From: Rhizobium sp. NRK18
Lineage (GTDB): Bacteria > Pseudomonadota > Alphaproteobacteria > Rhizobiales > Rhizobiaceae
Assembly (NCBI RefSeq): GCF_024385575.1
Contig: NZ_JANFMV010000001.1
Location: 2,199,681 to 2,263,680, forward strand
Direction of reading: 5' to 3'
Length of the DNA: 64,000 nt
Of this stretch, positions 19,234 to 30,635 are shown one piece after another. The notes below the pieces were generated by a model. The model saw nothing but the letters and a program-made list of their open reading frames with translations, did not search any database and was not told where the DNA came from. The translations under genes were made by a program, and so were the position numbers. The stretch's first letter is position 1. Each line of letters begins with the position of its first letter.

Positions 19234-20616
19234 TTACTTGTAGCAGACGGCTTTGACCGCCTCGACGACTTCGCCAACGGTCGGCAGAGCCAGCTTTTCG
19301 AGGTTTGCCGCATAGGGCATCGGAACGTCCTTGCCGGCAATGGTGATGACCGGGGCATCAAGATAGTCGAAGGCCTCGCGGCTGACGCGGTTCGCGATGA
19401 AGTCGCCGACCGACGACTGCGGATAGCCTTCCTCGACGGTGACGAGACGGCCGGTCTTCTTGACCGATTCGATGACCGTCGGCAGATCCATCGGACGGAT
19501 GGTGCGCAGGTCGATGATCTCGACGTCGATGCCTTCCTTCTCCAGTTCGGCGGCAGCCTTGACCGCATAGGTCATGCCGATGCCGAAGGAGACAAGCGTC
19601 GCGTCCTTGCCGGAGCGGTGGATGCGGGCCTTGCCGATCGGCAGCACGAAATCGTCCATCTTCGGCACGTCGAAGGTCTGGCCGTAAAGGATTTCGTTTT
19701 CGAGGAAGATGATCGGGTTCGGATCGCGGATCGCCGCCTTCAGCAGGCCCTTGGCATCCGCAGCCGTGTAGGGCTGGATGACCTTGAGGCCCGGGACATG
19801 GCTGTACCATGCGGCGTAGTCCTGGCTGTGCTGGGCGGCGACGCGGGCAGCGGCACCGTTCGGGCCGCGGAACACCATCGGAGCACCCATCTGTCCGCCG
19901 GACATGTAGAGCGTCTTGGCGGCAGAGTTGATGATTTGGTCGATCGCCTGCATGGCGAAGTTGAAGGTCATGAACTCGACGATCGGGCGCAGGCCAGCCA
20001 TGGCTGCACCGACGCCGACGCCGGCAAAGCCGTGCTCGGTGATCGGCGTGTCGATGACGCGCTTCGCACCAAATTCCTGCAGCAGGCCCTGGGTTACCTT
20101 GTAGGCGCCCTGATATTCGGCAACTTCCTCACCCATGACGAAGACATTGCCGTCGCGGCGCATTTCCTCGGCCATGGCGTCGCGAAGCGCGTCGCGCACG
20201 GTCGTCGGGACCATCTCGGTGCCTTCCGGAATGGACGGGTCGAACGGAACGGCTGCCTGAGCCGGGGCCGCCGGAACCGGTGCGGCTGCGGGCGCGGGCT
20301 TTTCAGCCGGAGCAGGCGCTTCGGCCGGAGCCGGGGCCGCCTTCGGCGTGTCGGAGATCGCGTCGGCGCTCTCGCCTTCCTGCAAGAGGACGGCGATCGG
20401 CGTATTGACCTTGACGCCTTCGGTGCCGGCGTCGATCAGGATCTTGCCGATCACGCCTTCATCGACGGCCTCGACTTCCATCGTCGCCTTGTCGGTTTCG
20501 ATTTCCGCGATCACGTCGCCGGAGGTGACGGTGTCGCCCTCCTTCTTCAGCCATTTGGACAGCGTGCCTTCTTCCATCGTCGGAGAAAGGGCGGGCATAA
20601 GAATTTCAATCGTCAT
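19234..20616 (-). CDS. pdhB: Pyruvate dehydrogenase E1 beta with N-terminal lipoyl domain
   Basis: Beta subunit of the thiamine-diphosphate-dependent E1 of pyruvate dehydrogenase. The 460 residues are longer than a standard E1 beta (about 330) because residues 1-80 form a full lipoyl domain, nearly identical to that of PdhC, with lipoyl-lysine K43. A Pro/Ala/Glu linker (about 88-125) joins it to the normal E1 beta body starting near residue 130 ([14 protein letters not shown]) and running to the transketolase C-terminal domain. This fused design is known from rhizobia and other alphaproteobacteria and gives the complex a second lipoyl carrier. Between pdhA (18 nt) and pdhC (17 nt). Confidence 0.98.
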   Translation of the reverse strand: MTIEILMPALSPTMEEGTLSKWLKKEGDTVTSGDVIAEIETDKATMEVEAVDEGVIGKILIDAGTEGVKVNTPIAVLLQEGESADAISDTPKAAPAPAEAPAPAEKPAPAAAPVPAAPAQAAVPFDPSIPEGTEMVPTTVRDALRDAMAEEMRRDGNVFVMGEEVAEYQGAYKVTQGLLQEFGAKRVIDTPITEHGFAGVGVGAAMAGLRPIVEFMTFNFAMQAIDQIINSAAKTLYMSGGQMGAPMVFRGPNGAAARVAAQHSQDYAAWYSHVPGLKVIQPYTAADAKGLLKAAIRDPNPIIFLENEILYGQTFDVPKMDDFVLPIGKARIHRSGKDATLVSFGIGMTYAVKAAAELEKEGIDVEIIDLRTIRPMDLPTVIESVKKTGRLVTVEEGYPQSSVGDFIANRVSREAFDYLDAPVITIAGKDVPMPYAANLEKLALPTVGEVVEAVKAVCYK

Positions 20617-20634
20617 GGATATCCCTCCCCGAGA

Positions 20635-21684
20635 TCAAAGCAGGATGTCAGTGTAGAGCTCGGACACATCCGGCTCCGGATCGTTCTGCGCGAAATCGGC
20701 GCTGTCGGCGACGATGTTGCGGACGTCCTTGTCCAGTTCCTTGAGCTCGTCTTCGCTGGCCCAGCCCTTTTCCAGGAGCCGTGCCTTGACCTGTTCGATC
20801 GGGTCGTGTTCGGAGCGCATCTTCTGCACTTCGTCCTTGGAGCGGTATTTCGCCGGGTCGGACATGGAGTGGCCGCGGTAGCGATAGGTCATCATTTCGA
20901 GAATGAAGGGACCCTTGCCGCTGCGGGCATGTTCGAGGGCTGCCTCGCCGGCCGCCATGACGGCGCGGACGTCCATGCCGTCGACCTGCAAGCCGGGAAT
21001 GCCGAAGGAGGCGCCACGCTGCGAATAATCGGTCTGCGCCGTCGAACGGGCGTTCGAGGTGCCCATGGCGTAGCGGTTGTTCTCGATCACGTAGACGACC
21101 GGAAGCTTCCACAGCTGCGCCATGTTGAAGCTTTCATAGACCTGGCCCTGGTTGGCCGCACCGTCGCCGAAGTAGGCGATCGAGACGTTGCCGTTCTCGC
21201 GGTACCAGTTGGAGAAGCCGAGACCGGTGCCGAGCGACACCTGGGCGCCAACGATCCCGTGACCGCCATAGAACTGCTTCTCCTTGGAGAACATGTGCAT
21301 GGAGCCGCCCTTGCCCTTGGAGTATCCACCCCGCCGGCCGGTCAGTTCCGCCATCACGCCGCGCGCTTCCATGCCGGTTGCCAGCATGTGTCCGTGGTCG
21401 CGATAGCCGGTGATGACCTGATCGCCATCCTTCATCGCCATCTGCATGCCGATGACGACCGCTTCCTGGCCGATGTAAAGGTGACAGAAGCCACCGATGA
21501 AGCCCATGCCATAGAGCTGGCCGGCCTTTTCCTCGAACCGGCGGATCAAAAGCATTTCGCGATAGGCGGAAAGCTCCTGCTCCTTCGAGAACTCGATGAT
21601 CGAGCCCGATGCGGTATCTTTTTTAGCTTGAGACTTCGCCGCTGGCTTGCGGCTGGAAGCAGACGCGGTTTTTCGCGGCGCCAT
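20635..21684 (-). CDS. pdhA: Pyruvate dehydrogenase E1 alpha
   Basis: Alpha subunit of E1; binds thiamine diphosphate and starts oxidative decarboxylation of pyruvate. The 349 residues carry the ThDP motif GDGAANQG (GDG at 173-175) through to ENN (201-203) and the substrate-channel RxHGH region around residues 95-99. The N-terminal 26 residues are Lys/Ala/Ser-rich and not part of the enzyme fold, typical of alphaproteobacterial PdhA. First gene of the pdhA-pdhB-pdhC-SGNH unit; a sigma-70-like promoter lies 45-73 nt upstream. Confidence 0.98.
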   Translation of the reverse strand: MAPRKTASASSRKPAAKSQAKKDTASGSIIEFSKEQELSAYREMLLIRRFEEKAGQLYGMGFIGGFCHLYIGQEAVVIGMQMAMKDGDQVITGYRDHGHMLATGMEARGVMAELTGRRGGYSKGKGGSMHMFSKEKQFYGGHGIVGAQVSLGTGLGFSNWYRENGNVSIAYFGDGAANQGQVYESFNMAQLWKLPVVYVIENNRYAMGTSNARSTAQTDYSQRGASFGIPGLQVDGMDVRAVMAAGEAALEHARSGKGPFILEMMTYRYRGHSMSDPAKYRSKDEVQKMRSEHDPIEQVKARLLEKGWASEDELKELDKDVRNIVADSADFAQNDPEPDVSELYTDILL

Positions 21685-21728
21685 GTAGCCCTCCCTTAAA
21701 GGTGCTTCGACTGTTCTTGTCGCGAAAT

Positions 21729-21757
21729 ACCATAGGGAAGAAAGCGCCTGTCAGCAA
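21729..21757 (-). promoter_or_regulatory. Candidate pdhA promoter
   Basis: Minus strand: -35-like TTGCTG (21752-21757), 17-nt spacer, -10 TATGGT (21729-21734), ending 44 nt before the pdhA ATG. The -10 is good and the spacing ideal; the -35 matches only partly. An AT-rich stretch (21765-21815) lies upstream. Confidence 0.35.
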
Positions 21758-21804
21758 TGCCATAAATGCATAGCTACTATTCTTATAACTTTCTGTTTTA
21801 TCTG

Positions 21805-21837
21805 TGAAAAATTCAATTAACCGGATATCGGTTAATT
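21805..21837 (-). terminator. ftsB terminator containing the ftsB stop codon
   Basis: Minus-strand arms AATTAACCG (21837-21829) and CGGTTAATT (21823-21815) form a perfect 9-bp stem around a 5-nt loop, followed by GAATTTTT. The ftsB stop codon TAA (21834-21832) lies inside the 5' arm. It separates ftsB from the pdhA promoter. Confidence 0.62.
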
Positions 21838-22152
21838 CTTCGCAGTGCGAAAAATGACGATCTCGTCCGCACGCGACATGTTGAGCGCATAGCGGGCGCG
21901 CTCGTCCAGCATGTCCTTGTCGATCGAACCGTCGCTCAGGAGCGCGACACGCTTCTGCAGACCTTCGGCCTGGTGCGTGAGCGTGTCAAGCTCACCCTGC
22001 AATGCCGCGATCCGGCCGTCCAGCTTCTGCCCGGCCTCGAGACCATAGGTTCCGTGGATGCAATAATAGCCGAAATAGGAGAGGAAGGCGACCGAAATGA
22101 CCGGAATGATAAGACGGACAGTCTTTTTCTGCTTGTGATGTTTTGTCCACAT
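21832..22152 (-). CDS. ftsB: Cell division protein FtsB/DivIC family
   Basis: Short bitopic membrane protein of the divisome FtsQBL complex. With ATG at 22152 it has 106 residues: a basic cytoplasmic N-terminus, one membrane helix (about residues 13-31), then a periplasmic coiled coil (about 45-75) and the conserved C-terminal block with ERARYALNMSRADEIVI, corresponding to the FtsB region that contacts FtsQ. A longer frame begins with TTG at 22173, less likely. The position between eno and the pdh genes is the usual eno-ftsB-pdhA order in alphaproteobacteria and parallels the eno-proximal ftsB of many Gram-negatives. Confidence 0.92.
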   Translation of the reverse strand: MWTKHHKQKKTVRLIIPVISVAFLSYFGYYCIHGTYGLEAGQKLDGRIAALQGELDTLTHQAEGLQKRVALLSDGSIDKDMLDERARYALNMSRADEIVIFRTAKN

Positions 22153-22235
22153 ACTCACGAACCTGGAACGCAATACGCTTACTGATCGTCAGATTAGCGC
22201 GGATTGATTAATCGTCCGTTGACCATAGCGTCAGG

Positions 22236-22269
22236 CAAAACAAAAACCGCGCCCCTTTCGGGACGCGGT
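22236..22269 (-). terminator. Intrinsic terminator after eno
   Basis: Minus strand: ACCGCGTCCC (22269-22260) and GGGGCGCGGT (22255-22246) pair with one mismatch around a GAAA-type loop and run into TTTTTGTTTT. Located 46 nt after the eno stop. Classical rho-independent form. Confidence 0.82.
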
Positions 22270-22314
22270 CGGGATTGTCTCGGATGGTCTCGGCTTGTGT
22301 GCCGGACGGAAGGA

Positions 22315-23680
<1,366 letters not shown>

Positions 23681-23731
23681 TGCCACCGGCCCGCAACGGC
23701 CCGACGGCGGCATAATTTCATCTCTCCGTCA

Positions 23732-24580
23732 TCAACCGGACTTGGCGATGGCATCAAAGGCGAGCAGCTTTTCGAGGAGCGTCTCCAGCTTGTCGATCTG
23801 TACCATGTTCGGGCCGTCGGAGGGCGCATTGTCGGGGTCCTCATGCGTCTCGATGAAGACGCCGGCGACGCCAACGGCAACTGCCGCGCGCGCCAGCGTT
23901 TCGACGAATTCGCGCTGTCCGCCGGAAGAACCGCCCTGCCCGCCCGGCTGCTGCACGGAATGGGTGGCGTCGAAGATCACCGGCGCGCCCATGGCTGCCA
24001 TGATCGGCAGCGAGCGCATGTCGGAGACCAGCGTGTTGTAGCCGAAGGACGCGCCGCGTTCACACAGCAGCACGTTCGGATTGCCGCTGACGTTCAATTT
24101 CTTCAGGACGTTCTTCATGTCCCAGGGCGCGAGGAACTGCCCCTTCTTCACATTGATCACCCGGCCTGTCTTCGCAGCCGCGACCAGAAGATCGGTCTGC
24201 CGGCAGAGGAAGGCCGGGATCTGCAGGATGTCAACGGTCGGCGCGACCAGCGCGCACTGCTCTTCGGTGTGAATGTCGGTCAGGACCGGAAAGCCGTATT
24301 CCGTCTTGAGGTCGGCAAAGACTTCCATCGCCTTGTCGAGCCCGATGCCGCGCTCGGCACCGATCGAGGTGCGGTTGGCCTTGTCGTAGGAAGACTTGTA
24401 GACGAGGCCAATTCCGAGGCGCTTGCAGATCTCGCTCAGCCGGCCGGCGATCATGAAGGTGTGATCGCGGCTTTCCATCTGGCACGGGCCGGCAATCAGC
24501 GACAGTTTACCCGTATTCGAAAACGTCACCTGCCCGGCGCCGGCACCAACAACCACTGCAGAATTGGTTTGATCGTTCAT
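23732..24580 (-). CDS. kdsA: 3-deoxy-8-phosphooctulonate synthase KdsA
   Basis: Condenses phosphoenolpyruvate with arabinose 5-phosphate to make Kdo-8-phosphate, the first committed step to the Kdo of lipopolysaccharide. The 282 residues include the PEP/metal region SLIAGPCQMESRDH, YKSSYDKANRTS, LTDIHTEEQC, KKGQFLAPWDM and the C-terminal FDATHSVQQPGG with the catalytic histidine, all KdsA hallmarks; the family is close to DAHP synthase I but these motifs distinguish it. ATGA overlap with the VOC gene (24577-24580) shows coupling. It lies next to a GT39-like glycosyltransferase and in the same window as the lpx genes. Confidence 0.97.
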   Translation of the reverse strand: MNDQTNSAVVVGAGAGQVTFSNTGKLSLIAGPCQMESRDHTFMIAGRLSEICKRLGIGLVYKSSYDKANRTSIGAERGIGLDKAMEVFADLKTEYGFPVLTDIHTEEQCALVAPTVDILQIPAFLCRQTDLLVAAAKTGRVINVKKGQFLAPWDMKNVLKKLNVSGNPNVLLCERGASFGYNTLVSDMRSLPIMAAMGAPVIFDATHSVQQPGGQGGSSGGQREFVETLARAAVAVGVAGVFIETHEDPDNAPSDGPNMVQIDKLETLLEKLLAFDAIAKSG

Positions 24581-25476
24581 TTTTCTTCCTCGAATGCAAA
24601 GAGAACGCCCTGACCGGGCTCATGCGGCACCAAAACGCGGCCGGCGCGCTCCTCGAAGGCAACGCCGTTTTCGGCAAGGCAGGTCTTCAACCGCGCAATG
24701 TCGGCGACCGCGAACACGACCGCCCGGCCGCGCAAACCGCGGGCATGGGTGGAACCCTTGAGGCCGAACCCATCCTTCAGTCCGGCGGGATCGAGCGCAG
24801 AGATCTTGGCGTTTTCAAGCCCGACATCCATGCCGAACGGATGCTCGACGGCCTCGTTGCTGACGGCGACCGTCTGCAGGAAGGCCTTGAAATCTGCAGG
24901 GTTCGGCTCGGACAGCACAACCTGGGCAATGCCGGTCACGCCGTTCTCATGCGTTTCCAGCGCCTTGCCGCCGGACGGCAGGGCCGCGATGCGCTGGCAG
25001 GAGAAGGCAAAGAAATCCGGCGACCTGAGGTCGGCGGCAAAGGCGAGCTTGAAACTGGCCGTCCGCTCCGTGCCGTCCGGCAAGCGGCCGACGCGGGAGA
25101 ACGAGAGCATAGGCCCGCCGGAGATGCCGTTCTCGGCAAAACGTTGATCATCGGCATCCGCATCGTCCGTGTTGACGACGATAGCCGACAGACCCTCGTC
25201 GCCATGGCGAAAGCGGATGGCCTGATCGCGGGCGATGAAGGTGTTGCCATTAAGCGCTGCCGCCTCGCAGACCTCACGATCGGCGACGCCCAGCGGTTCC
25301 AGATAGGTGCCGTCGGACAGGAAGACGCAGGAATTTTCGGTGCCAAAGGGATGAAGGCCGTCGGGGGCGACGGTGAAACCGAGTTTGGCGAGCCGCGCGC
25401 GGGACATCGCGATCGACGTCACCGGCAGAACCAGATGATCCAGAAGGCGGCGGCCGGCAGACCCGGTTGCGTCCAT
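24577..25476 (-). CDS. VOC (glyoxalase-like) family protein
   Basis: A 299-residue protein with the paired beta-alpha-beta-beta-beta modules of the vicinal-oxygen-chelate fold: an N-terminal half opening LDHLVLPV and a C-terminal half near residue 185 onwards with SEPNPADFKAFLQ. It resembles the glyoxalase-like domain proteins (PF13468 type) whose substrates are unknown. The metal ligands of true glyoxalases cannot be assigned confidently. ATG at 25476 is chosen because of the strong GGAGGAAG ribosome site; the reading frame stays open upstream but without such a signal. Overlaps kdsA by 4 nt, so it is the upstream gene of a coupled pair. Confidence 0.84.
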   Translation of the reverse strand: MDATGSAGRRLLDHLVLPVTSIAMSRARLAKLGFTVAPDGLHPFGTENSCVFLSDGTYLEPLGVADREVCEAAALNGNTFIARDQAIRFRHGDEGLSAIVVNTDDADADDQRFAENGISGGPMLSFSRVGRLPDGTERTASFKLAFAADLRSPDFFAFSCQRIAALPSGGKALETHENGVTGIAQVVLSEPNPADFKAFLQTVAVSNEAVEHPFGMDVGLENAKISALDPAGLKDGFGLKGSTHARGLRGRAVVFAVADIARLKTCLAENGVAFEERAGRVLVPHEPGQGVLFAFEEEK

Positions 25477-25634
25477 ATGCGACTTCCTCCATTTGCCGCT
25501 GATGTGCTTCATCCGTGGCCGATTTGCAAGTCTTGGCGCGAACATTCGTCGCGACAGCCCGCCATCGGTTGATTTGCCGGCGAAAATGTGGACACAGGTG
25601 GCCTGACAACGCATCAATGGGAAACCGTGCCGAC

Positions 25635-27317
25635 ATGCCGCAGACGCTTGCCGCCATTGCGAGTTCGAACCGCACGATCGCGGCGATCTTCGTCGTCGCC
25701 TTCCTGGTGGCGATCTTTCCCTTCGCCGAAAGCATGATCCTGCATTATCCGGACGAGCGCCACTATTCTCAGGGCGCGGCGCTGATGATGGAGAGCGGTG
25801 ACTACCTGACACCGCGCACCGGCGAGGACGAGGTCCGGCTGAAGAAGCCGCCGTTCGCCTACTGGATGAGCGTCGCCGGCATGGAGATCTTCGGCATCGG
25901 CGTCATCGGTTCACGTATCTTCTGGCTGCTCGGCGGCGCCGCCATTCTGTTCGTCACCTACAGGCTGGCAAAACGGCTGACGGGAGACGATGAGATCGCC
26001 CTCTTCTCGCTAGCGATGCTCGCCGGCAATTTCGTCTTCCTGCGCTCCGCCGTCACGGCGATCCCCGACATTCCGCTGACGTTGTTCATGCTGATCGCCC
26101 TTTACGGCTTTGCCGGCCTGCTCTTCGCCGACGAAGAAGACAGATGGGACGCCTGGCTTGCCTATGGCGGGACGGCGATGGCGATCCTGACCAAGGGCAT
26201 TCCGGCGCTGGCGCCACCCGCCTGCGTCTTCGGTCTGATCGTCCTCTTTCCCTCCTGCCGCGTTCATTTCCGCCGACTGATCGCGCCGCTGCCGATTCTT
26301 TTTTCCGCCGCTTTGGCCGGCTGGTGGTTCGTCTACCAGATCCTGCGGTCGAGCTCGGCGCTCGACAACCAGTTCGTCGGCGACCAGGTGCGCACCAAGC
26401 TGGAATTCTCTGTTCTCGCAGTCATTGATTCTTTGGGCTTGAGCCTCGCAGGACTGCTCTTGCCGGTGCTCGGCTGGCTGTTTGTGATCGGGGCGACGGC
26501 GATTGCCACCCGCAGGCTGCCGGACGTCAAGCGGCTCGGCGCATCGGCTCTGCTGCTCTCGGGCTGGATCGCACTCAACATCGCCATGTTCGCGCCCGCC
26601 TTCAAGCCGGATCACCGCTACATCATTCCGTCGCTTCCCAACCTGTCGATCCTGATGGCGGTCGCGCTCACCTCCTTCGATCGCGAGACGACATCGCGCT
26701 ATCTGAGCCTGTTCCTCAAGTTCTCGGCGATCGGGCTCGCACTTGCCTTCGCCGTGCTTTACGGCGTTACCGCACAGCTTTTGAACGTCAAGGTGACGGT
26801 TGCGATCGCCGTTGCCATCGCGCTCGGCCTGCTGCTCGTCTGGCGCATCGCGAAGCGACAGGTCTACGCGCGCATGATTCTGGCGATTGCCGCACTGCCG
26901 ATGGCAATCCTTCTCGCGCTCTATCCCGTCGTTGCCGCCTTCGGCATGCCGGACCTCGGGAAACCGATTTCGGACGAGTTGGCGAAGCTCGGCCACCCGC
27001 CGGACGATGTCCTGTTTCTCGGAGCGGATATTGTCGCCTCGGAAGCGCGCCTCCACAGCGGAACCGCACGCCCGTTCCTGCAGCGCAGTCAATTGGGCGA
27101 TAGGGACCCGGACGACAATTACCCGATTATCGTCACCCTCAAGCCTGAGGAAGCCGAGATACTGGCTGCCCAGGGTTACCGGATCAAGGTGGTCAGCGGC
27201 GGATGGCGCAAGATCGATCCGCGCGTGCTGCTGAGTGCTGTCTTGAACGGATCGCTTGCCGAGACGAAGGCAAGGGAAGCCGAGAAGGCATATATCGCAA
27301 TCGCTGCGGATCAATAG
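25635..27317 (+). CDS. GT39-like membrane glycosyltransferase (ArnT family fold)
   Basis: A polytopic inner-membrane protein of 560 residues with 10-12 predicted hydrophobic segments, of the dolichyl-mannosyltransferase/ArnT superfamily that transfers sugars from polyprenyl phosphate donors. The first periplasmic loop carries [11 protein letters not shown] with the acidic D-E pair typical of the catalytic loop, followed by [17 protein letters not shown], an arrangement like the substrate-binding loop of ArnT. Acceptor and donor are not deducible. ATG at 25635 is chosen (an ATG at 25617 is possible). Divergent from VOC-kdsA, which suggests a lipid A or core sugar role, but that is inference. 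Confidence 0.82.
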   Translation: MPQTLAAIASSNRTIAAIFVVAFLVAIFPFAESMILHYPDERHYSQGAALMMESGDYLTPRTGEDEVRLKKPPFAYWMSVAGMEIFGIGVIGSRIFWLLGGAAILFVTYRLAKRLTGDDEIALFSLAMLAGNFVFLRSAVTAIPDIPLTLFMLIALYGFAGLLFADEEDRWDAWLAYGGTAMAILTKGIPALAPPACVFGLIVLFPSCRVHFRRLIAPLPILFSAALAGWWFVYQILRSSSALDNQFVGDQVRTKLEFSVLAVIDSLGLSLAGLLLPVLGWLFVIGATAIATRRLPDVKRLGASALLLSGWIALNIAMFAPAFKPDHRYIIPSLPNLSILMAVALTSFDRETTSRYLSLFLKFSAIGLALAFAVLYGVTAQLLNVKVTVAIAVAIALGLLLVWRIAKRQVYARMILAIAALPMAILLALYPVVAAFGMPDLGKPISDELAKLGHPPDDVLFLGADIVASEARLHSGTARPFLQRSQLGDRDPDDNYPIIVTLKPEEAEILAAQGYRIKVVSGGWRKIDPRVLLSAVLNGSLAETKAREAEKAYIAIAADQ

Positions 27318-27397
27318 CGCAGACACCTCCACGAAAGACAAATTTGCGGCCAGCGTCGCCGAACTCCCGGATCTTCACGCTATTTTAGGCACTTGCG

Positions 27398-27438
27398 GAA
27401 CACAGTGGGAACATATAGTGTCCGTTCTGTATTTGTTT
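27398..27438 (+). promoter_or_regulatory. LexA operator(s) and promoter of lexA
   Basis: A perfect alphaproteobacterial SOS box, GAAC-N7-GAAC, occupies 27398-27412. It lies between a -35-like TTGCGG (27394-27399) and a -10 TATAGT (27414-27419), so bound LexA would block polymerase. A second, imperfect box in the opposite orientation, GTTC-N7-GTTT, occupies 27424-27438 where transcription should begin. Autoregulation of lexA is the expected arrangement. Confidence 0.85.
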
Positions 27439-27462
27439 CATGATTCTGGAAGGTGCCGATTC

Positions 27463-28173
27463 ATGCTGACGCGAAAGCAACAGGAACTGCTTCTCTTCAT
27501 TCACGAGCGGATGAAGGAATCCGGCGTTCCGCCATCCTTCGACGAGATGAAGGATGCGCTCAATCTCGCGTCCAAATCCGGCATTCACCGGCTGATCACG
27601 GCACTCGAGGAGCGCGGCTTCATCCGGCGCCTGCCGAACCGGGCGCGTGCGCTGGAAGTCATCAAGCTTCCCGAAGCCTACTCGCCGAGCCTGCAGCCGC
27701 GACGCGGCTTTTCGCCGAGCGTCATCGAAGGCAGTCTCGGCAAGCCGAAACCGGTTCCCGCCCCCAAGGCGCCGGAACCGGCCAACGACACCGTCAGTGT
27801 CCCGGTCATGGGCCGCATTGCTGCCGGTGTGCCGATCTCCGCCATCCAGAACAATACGCACAGCCTGTCGGTTCCGATGGAAATGCTGGGCTCCGGCGAG
27901 CACTACGCTCTGGAGGTCAAGGGCGACTCAATGATCGAGGCCGGCATCCTCGATGGCGATACCGTCATCATCAAGAATGTCAGCAGCGCCAATCCGGGCG
28001 AGATCGTCGTCGCTCTCGTCGACGACGAAGAAGCAACGCTCAAGCGCTTCCGCCGCAAGGGCGCGTCGATCGCGCTGGAAGCCGCCAACCCGGCCTACGA
28101 AACGCGTATCTTCGCATCGGACCGGGTCAAGGTTCAGGGCAAGCTGGTCGGCCTCATTCGCCGCTATCACTGA
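27463..28173 (+). CDS. lexA: SOS repressor LexA
   Basis: Repressor of the DNA-damage response, cleaved by itself when RecA filaments form. With ATG at 27463 it has 236 residues. Winged-helix domain 1-67 (start [10 protein letters not shown]); the recognition helix [12 protein letters not shown] is the usual LexA one. A longer linker (about 70-108) than in E. coli, then the latent peptidase with cleavage bond A121-G122, nucleophile S156 in GDSM and general-base K194. All catalytic elements are intact. An SOS box precedes it and the frame open upstream to 27256 is not used. Convergent with comEC (7-nt overlap). Confidence 0.98.
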   Translation: MLTRKQQELLLFIHERMKESGVPPSFDEMKDALNLASKSGIHRLITALEERGFIRRLPNRARALEVIKLPEAYSPSLQPRRGFSPSVIEGSLGKPKPVPAPKAPEPANDTVSVPVMGRIAAGVPISAIQNNTHSLSVPMEMLGSGEHYALEVKGDSMIEAGILDGDTVIIKNVSSANPGEIVVALVDDEEATLKRFRRKGASIALEAANPAYETRIFASDRVKVQGKLVGLIRRYH

Positions 28174-30635
28174 CCGGTGACACGCATGTCCGCATCCCTA
28201 TCGTGCGAACGCGGCACGAGATGCCAGGTGGCAGGTTCCTCCGGGCTCACGAAGCTGTTTGTTCGCCAGTCGTAGTATCGGTGTCGGGTCCAAGGCCGGT
28301 CGGTGGAACCGAGTGCGGTTTTCACCTCGAAGCCGTTGCCGTCAGGCAGCACATGCAGTTCGATCGAGCCGGTTTGCCGCAGCCTTTCCGCGCTGATCAA
28401 TGCCGCGCCGGAACGGCAGGTATCAAAGCCGAGACGGAATGGCGCGATGACCAGATCGGCGATATCACAGGCGGGCCCGGCAAAAGCGGGCTTCTCCACT
28501 GTCACCACCCTGAGTGCGGGTCCATCCGACGCCATGAACTGAGCGGCGCACCATGCGGCTTTCCGGCAATGGAAGCGATTGCTCTCAGGCTTCAAGGCTT
28601 CTTCCATCGCCAGGCGCTCGGCTTTCAATGCCGCGGTTGGCAACCGCACCGGATCGCCTTTCTCAGTCTTGGGCGGATCCGGACCTGTTCCCGTTAGCAT
28701 GTCCGGCCCCTCGCCTTTCGGCATGGCCAGTGCCCGCTGCCATTGCTCGAAGATGAAGGATGGCGGGCGGCCGCGGTTCATTTCCAGTCCTCCACCGGCA
28801 ATCATGGCTCCCAGGCTGCCGTCCTCGCTGATGATCAAGGCCGGAACAGAAGGCTTCGCCCCGACAGCGATCAACGCAACCGCCGCGACCATTGGCGGCA
28901 GACCGAGATAGCGCAGCCGGCTGCGCAGCAGCACGAGGAGCAGGAAACCGGCGACGGAAAGTTCGAAGGCATAGGGCGGCAGGCGGCCGGGCGACACGCC
29001 GCCGCCCCAGCTGGTAACCTCCTTTGCCACGGCGATGACCATGTCGAGGCCGACGCCCATCAGGCGAAGCGGCCAGTCTTCGAGACCGAACGGCATGGCG
29101 AGGACCGAAACCAGCCCGGCCGGCATCACCACGAAGGTGACGACCGGCATGGCGACGAGATTGGCGACAAGTCCATAGGGAGCGAGGCGGTGGAAATGCT
29201 CGAGGCTGAAGATCGCTGTCGCCACACCGCCGATCGCCGATGTGAGCGCCAGCGCCGACACAAAGCCGCCGGCCTTCGCGGCCAGGGCAAGGAGCCCGGA
29301 ATGGCTGCCCGGAGCGCTCCGACCGCGCGGCCGCATCCGCCACCAGCGGTATCCCGCGACCAGCGCCACAGTCGCGGCAAACGACATCTGGAAGCTCGGC
29401 CCCATGACGGCGGACGGCGTTATGGCGAGGATGATCAGCGCCGCGAGCGCGACATTCCTGAGACTGATCGCCGGGCGGTCCATGAGGACCGCGACCAGCA
29501 TCAAAGCCAGCATGATGAAGGCGCGTATGGCCGATACCTGCAATCCGGAAATCAGCAGATACCCGAACGACCCGGCCAGAGCCGCGGCGGCGGCCCATTT
29601 CTTGACCGGGAACCGATGCACGAGCGACGGAAAGAGCGCGAACCCCATGCGCAATCCGGCAAAGAACAGGCCTGCCGCGAGCGCCATGTGCAGGCCCGAA
29701 ATGGCAATCACATGCGCCAGTCCGGACATGCGCAGCGCTTCCGCCGTCTCGTCCGAGAGCGCCCGTCTCTGGCCGGTGACAATGGCGGACGCAAAGGCAC
29801 CCGTGTCTCCCGAAAGAGTCGCCCGAATGCGGGCGGAAATCGTGTCGCGCAGCATCTCGATTGCCAGATGGAGGCGATCGGAAAGGGACGCGCGCTCCCC
29901 CGACGCCACGCGGTCGGGAGACCCGTAGAAGAAACCGACTGCGCCAATCCCCTGATAATAGGAGAAGAATGCAAAATCATAGCCATCCGGCAGCGCCGGA
30001 CCGGAGGGCGGCGAGAGCCGGGCCCTGCCGCTGATCCCCTCTCCCGGCAGCAACGGCTCGTGGTCGTTGCGCGCCAGTATGGCCGCTCTTTCCGGGGGCC
30101 GCCGCAGGTTAGGCTCGCTGGTTGCCGAAATGTCCACCAGGTAGCGCCATCCGCCATTGTCGTCGATTTCGCGGTTCACGATGCGGCCGGTCACGCGGGT
30201 GACAATCGGCGTGTCCAGCATGACGGTTTCGGTTCGCCAGGTCTCGAATGCAGCAAGGCCCATGCCGAGCGCCAGCAGCAGGACGGCGATTGCGGCATAT
30301 CGTACCAAGGGCCGGTGATGGCCGGCTGCAAGGACGACCCCAAGCGCCAATGCCCCGAGCAGAAAGATAGCGGGTAACGGCAGATCCCGCGTCAGGCTGA
30401 ACCAGATGACCGCACCCAGCCCCAGCGCGACCGGTGCAAAGAGAAAGTCGTGGCGAAAGCGACGCTCTTCGGTCAGCGCCCCGCGGAATTTCTCGCGAAG
30501 ATCCGCGCAACGCCACGGGCCGCGGCCCCCTGCCCTTCCGACATAGTCGATCGGCGGAAGAGGCGGCGGCGCATGCGTCGTGACCCGCTCCGGTGCCCGT
30601 TCGACGACACGCCCTTTCTCACCGGCATAGGCCAT
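28167..30635 (-). CDS. comEC: ComEC/Rec2 family DNA-uptake channel protein
   Basis: Polytopic membrane protein of the DNA-import channel family. The 822 residues show an N-terminal DUF4131 region (about 60-260) with two membrane helices, the Competence domain (about 265-545) with the diagnostic [16 protein letters not shown] and [15 protein letters not shown] segments, then a C-terminal part resembling the ComEC metallo-beta-lactamase-like domain. I cannot find an HxHxDH zinc motif in that part, so it looks catalytically dead or divergent, as in other rhizobial homologues. ATG at 30635 chosen; upstream ATG at 30674 possible. Whether the organism is naturally competent is not shown. Confidence 0.9.
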   Translation of the reverse strand: MAYAGEKGRVVERAPERVTTHAPPPLPPIDYVGRAGGRGPWRCADLREKFRGALTEERRFRHDFLFAPVALGLGAVIWFSLTRDLPLPAIFLLGALALGVVLAAGHHRPLVRYAAIAVLLLALGMGLAAFETWRTETVMLDTPIVTRVTGRIVNREIDDNGGWRYLVDISATSEPNLRRPPERAAILARNDHEPLLPGEGISGRARLSPPSGPALPDGYDFAFFSYYQGIGAVGFFYGSPDRVASGERASLSDRLHLAIEMLRDTISARIRATLSGDTGAFASAIVTGQRRALSDETAEALRMSGLAHVIAISGLHMALAAGLFFAGLRMGFALFPSLVHRFPVKKWAAAAALAGSFGYLLISGLQVSAIRAFIMLALMLVAVLMDRPAISLRNVALAALIILAITPSAVMGPSFQMSFAATVALVAGYRWWRMRPRGRSAPGSHSGLLALAAKAGGFVSALALTSAIGGVATAIFSLEHFHRLAPYGLVANLVAMPVVTFVVMPAGLVSVLAMPFGLEDWPLRLMGVGLDMVIAVAKEVTSWGGGVSPGRLPPYAFELSVAGFLLLVLLRSRLRYLGLPPMVAAVALIAVGAKPSVPALIISEDGSLGAMIAGGGLEMNRGRPPSFIFEQWQRALAMPKGEGPDMLTGTGPDPPKTEKGDPVRLPTAALKAERLAMEEALKPESNRFHCRKAAWCAAQFMASDGPALRVVTVEKPAFAGPACDIADLVIAPFRLGFDTCRSGAALISAERLRQTGSIELHVLPDGNGFEVKTALGSTDRPWTRHRYYDWRTNSFVSPEEPATWHLVPRSHDRDADMRVTGQ

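Noticed and set aside
24577..25812. VOC protein read from 25812 (411 codons)
   Set aside because: The extra 112 residues are Arg/Ser-rich, cross the divergent glycosyltransferase start, and lack a ribosome site; GGAGGAAG marks 25476.
27256..27462. N-terminal extension of LexA
   Set aside because: It would cross the SOS box and promoter and precede the conserved MLTRKQ start.
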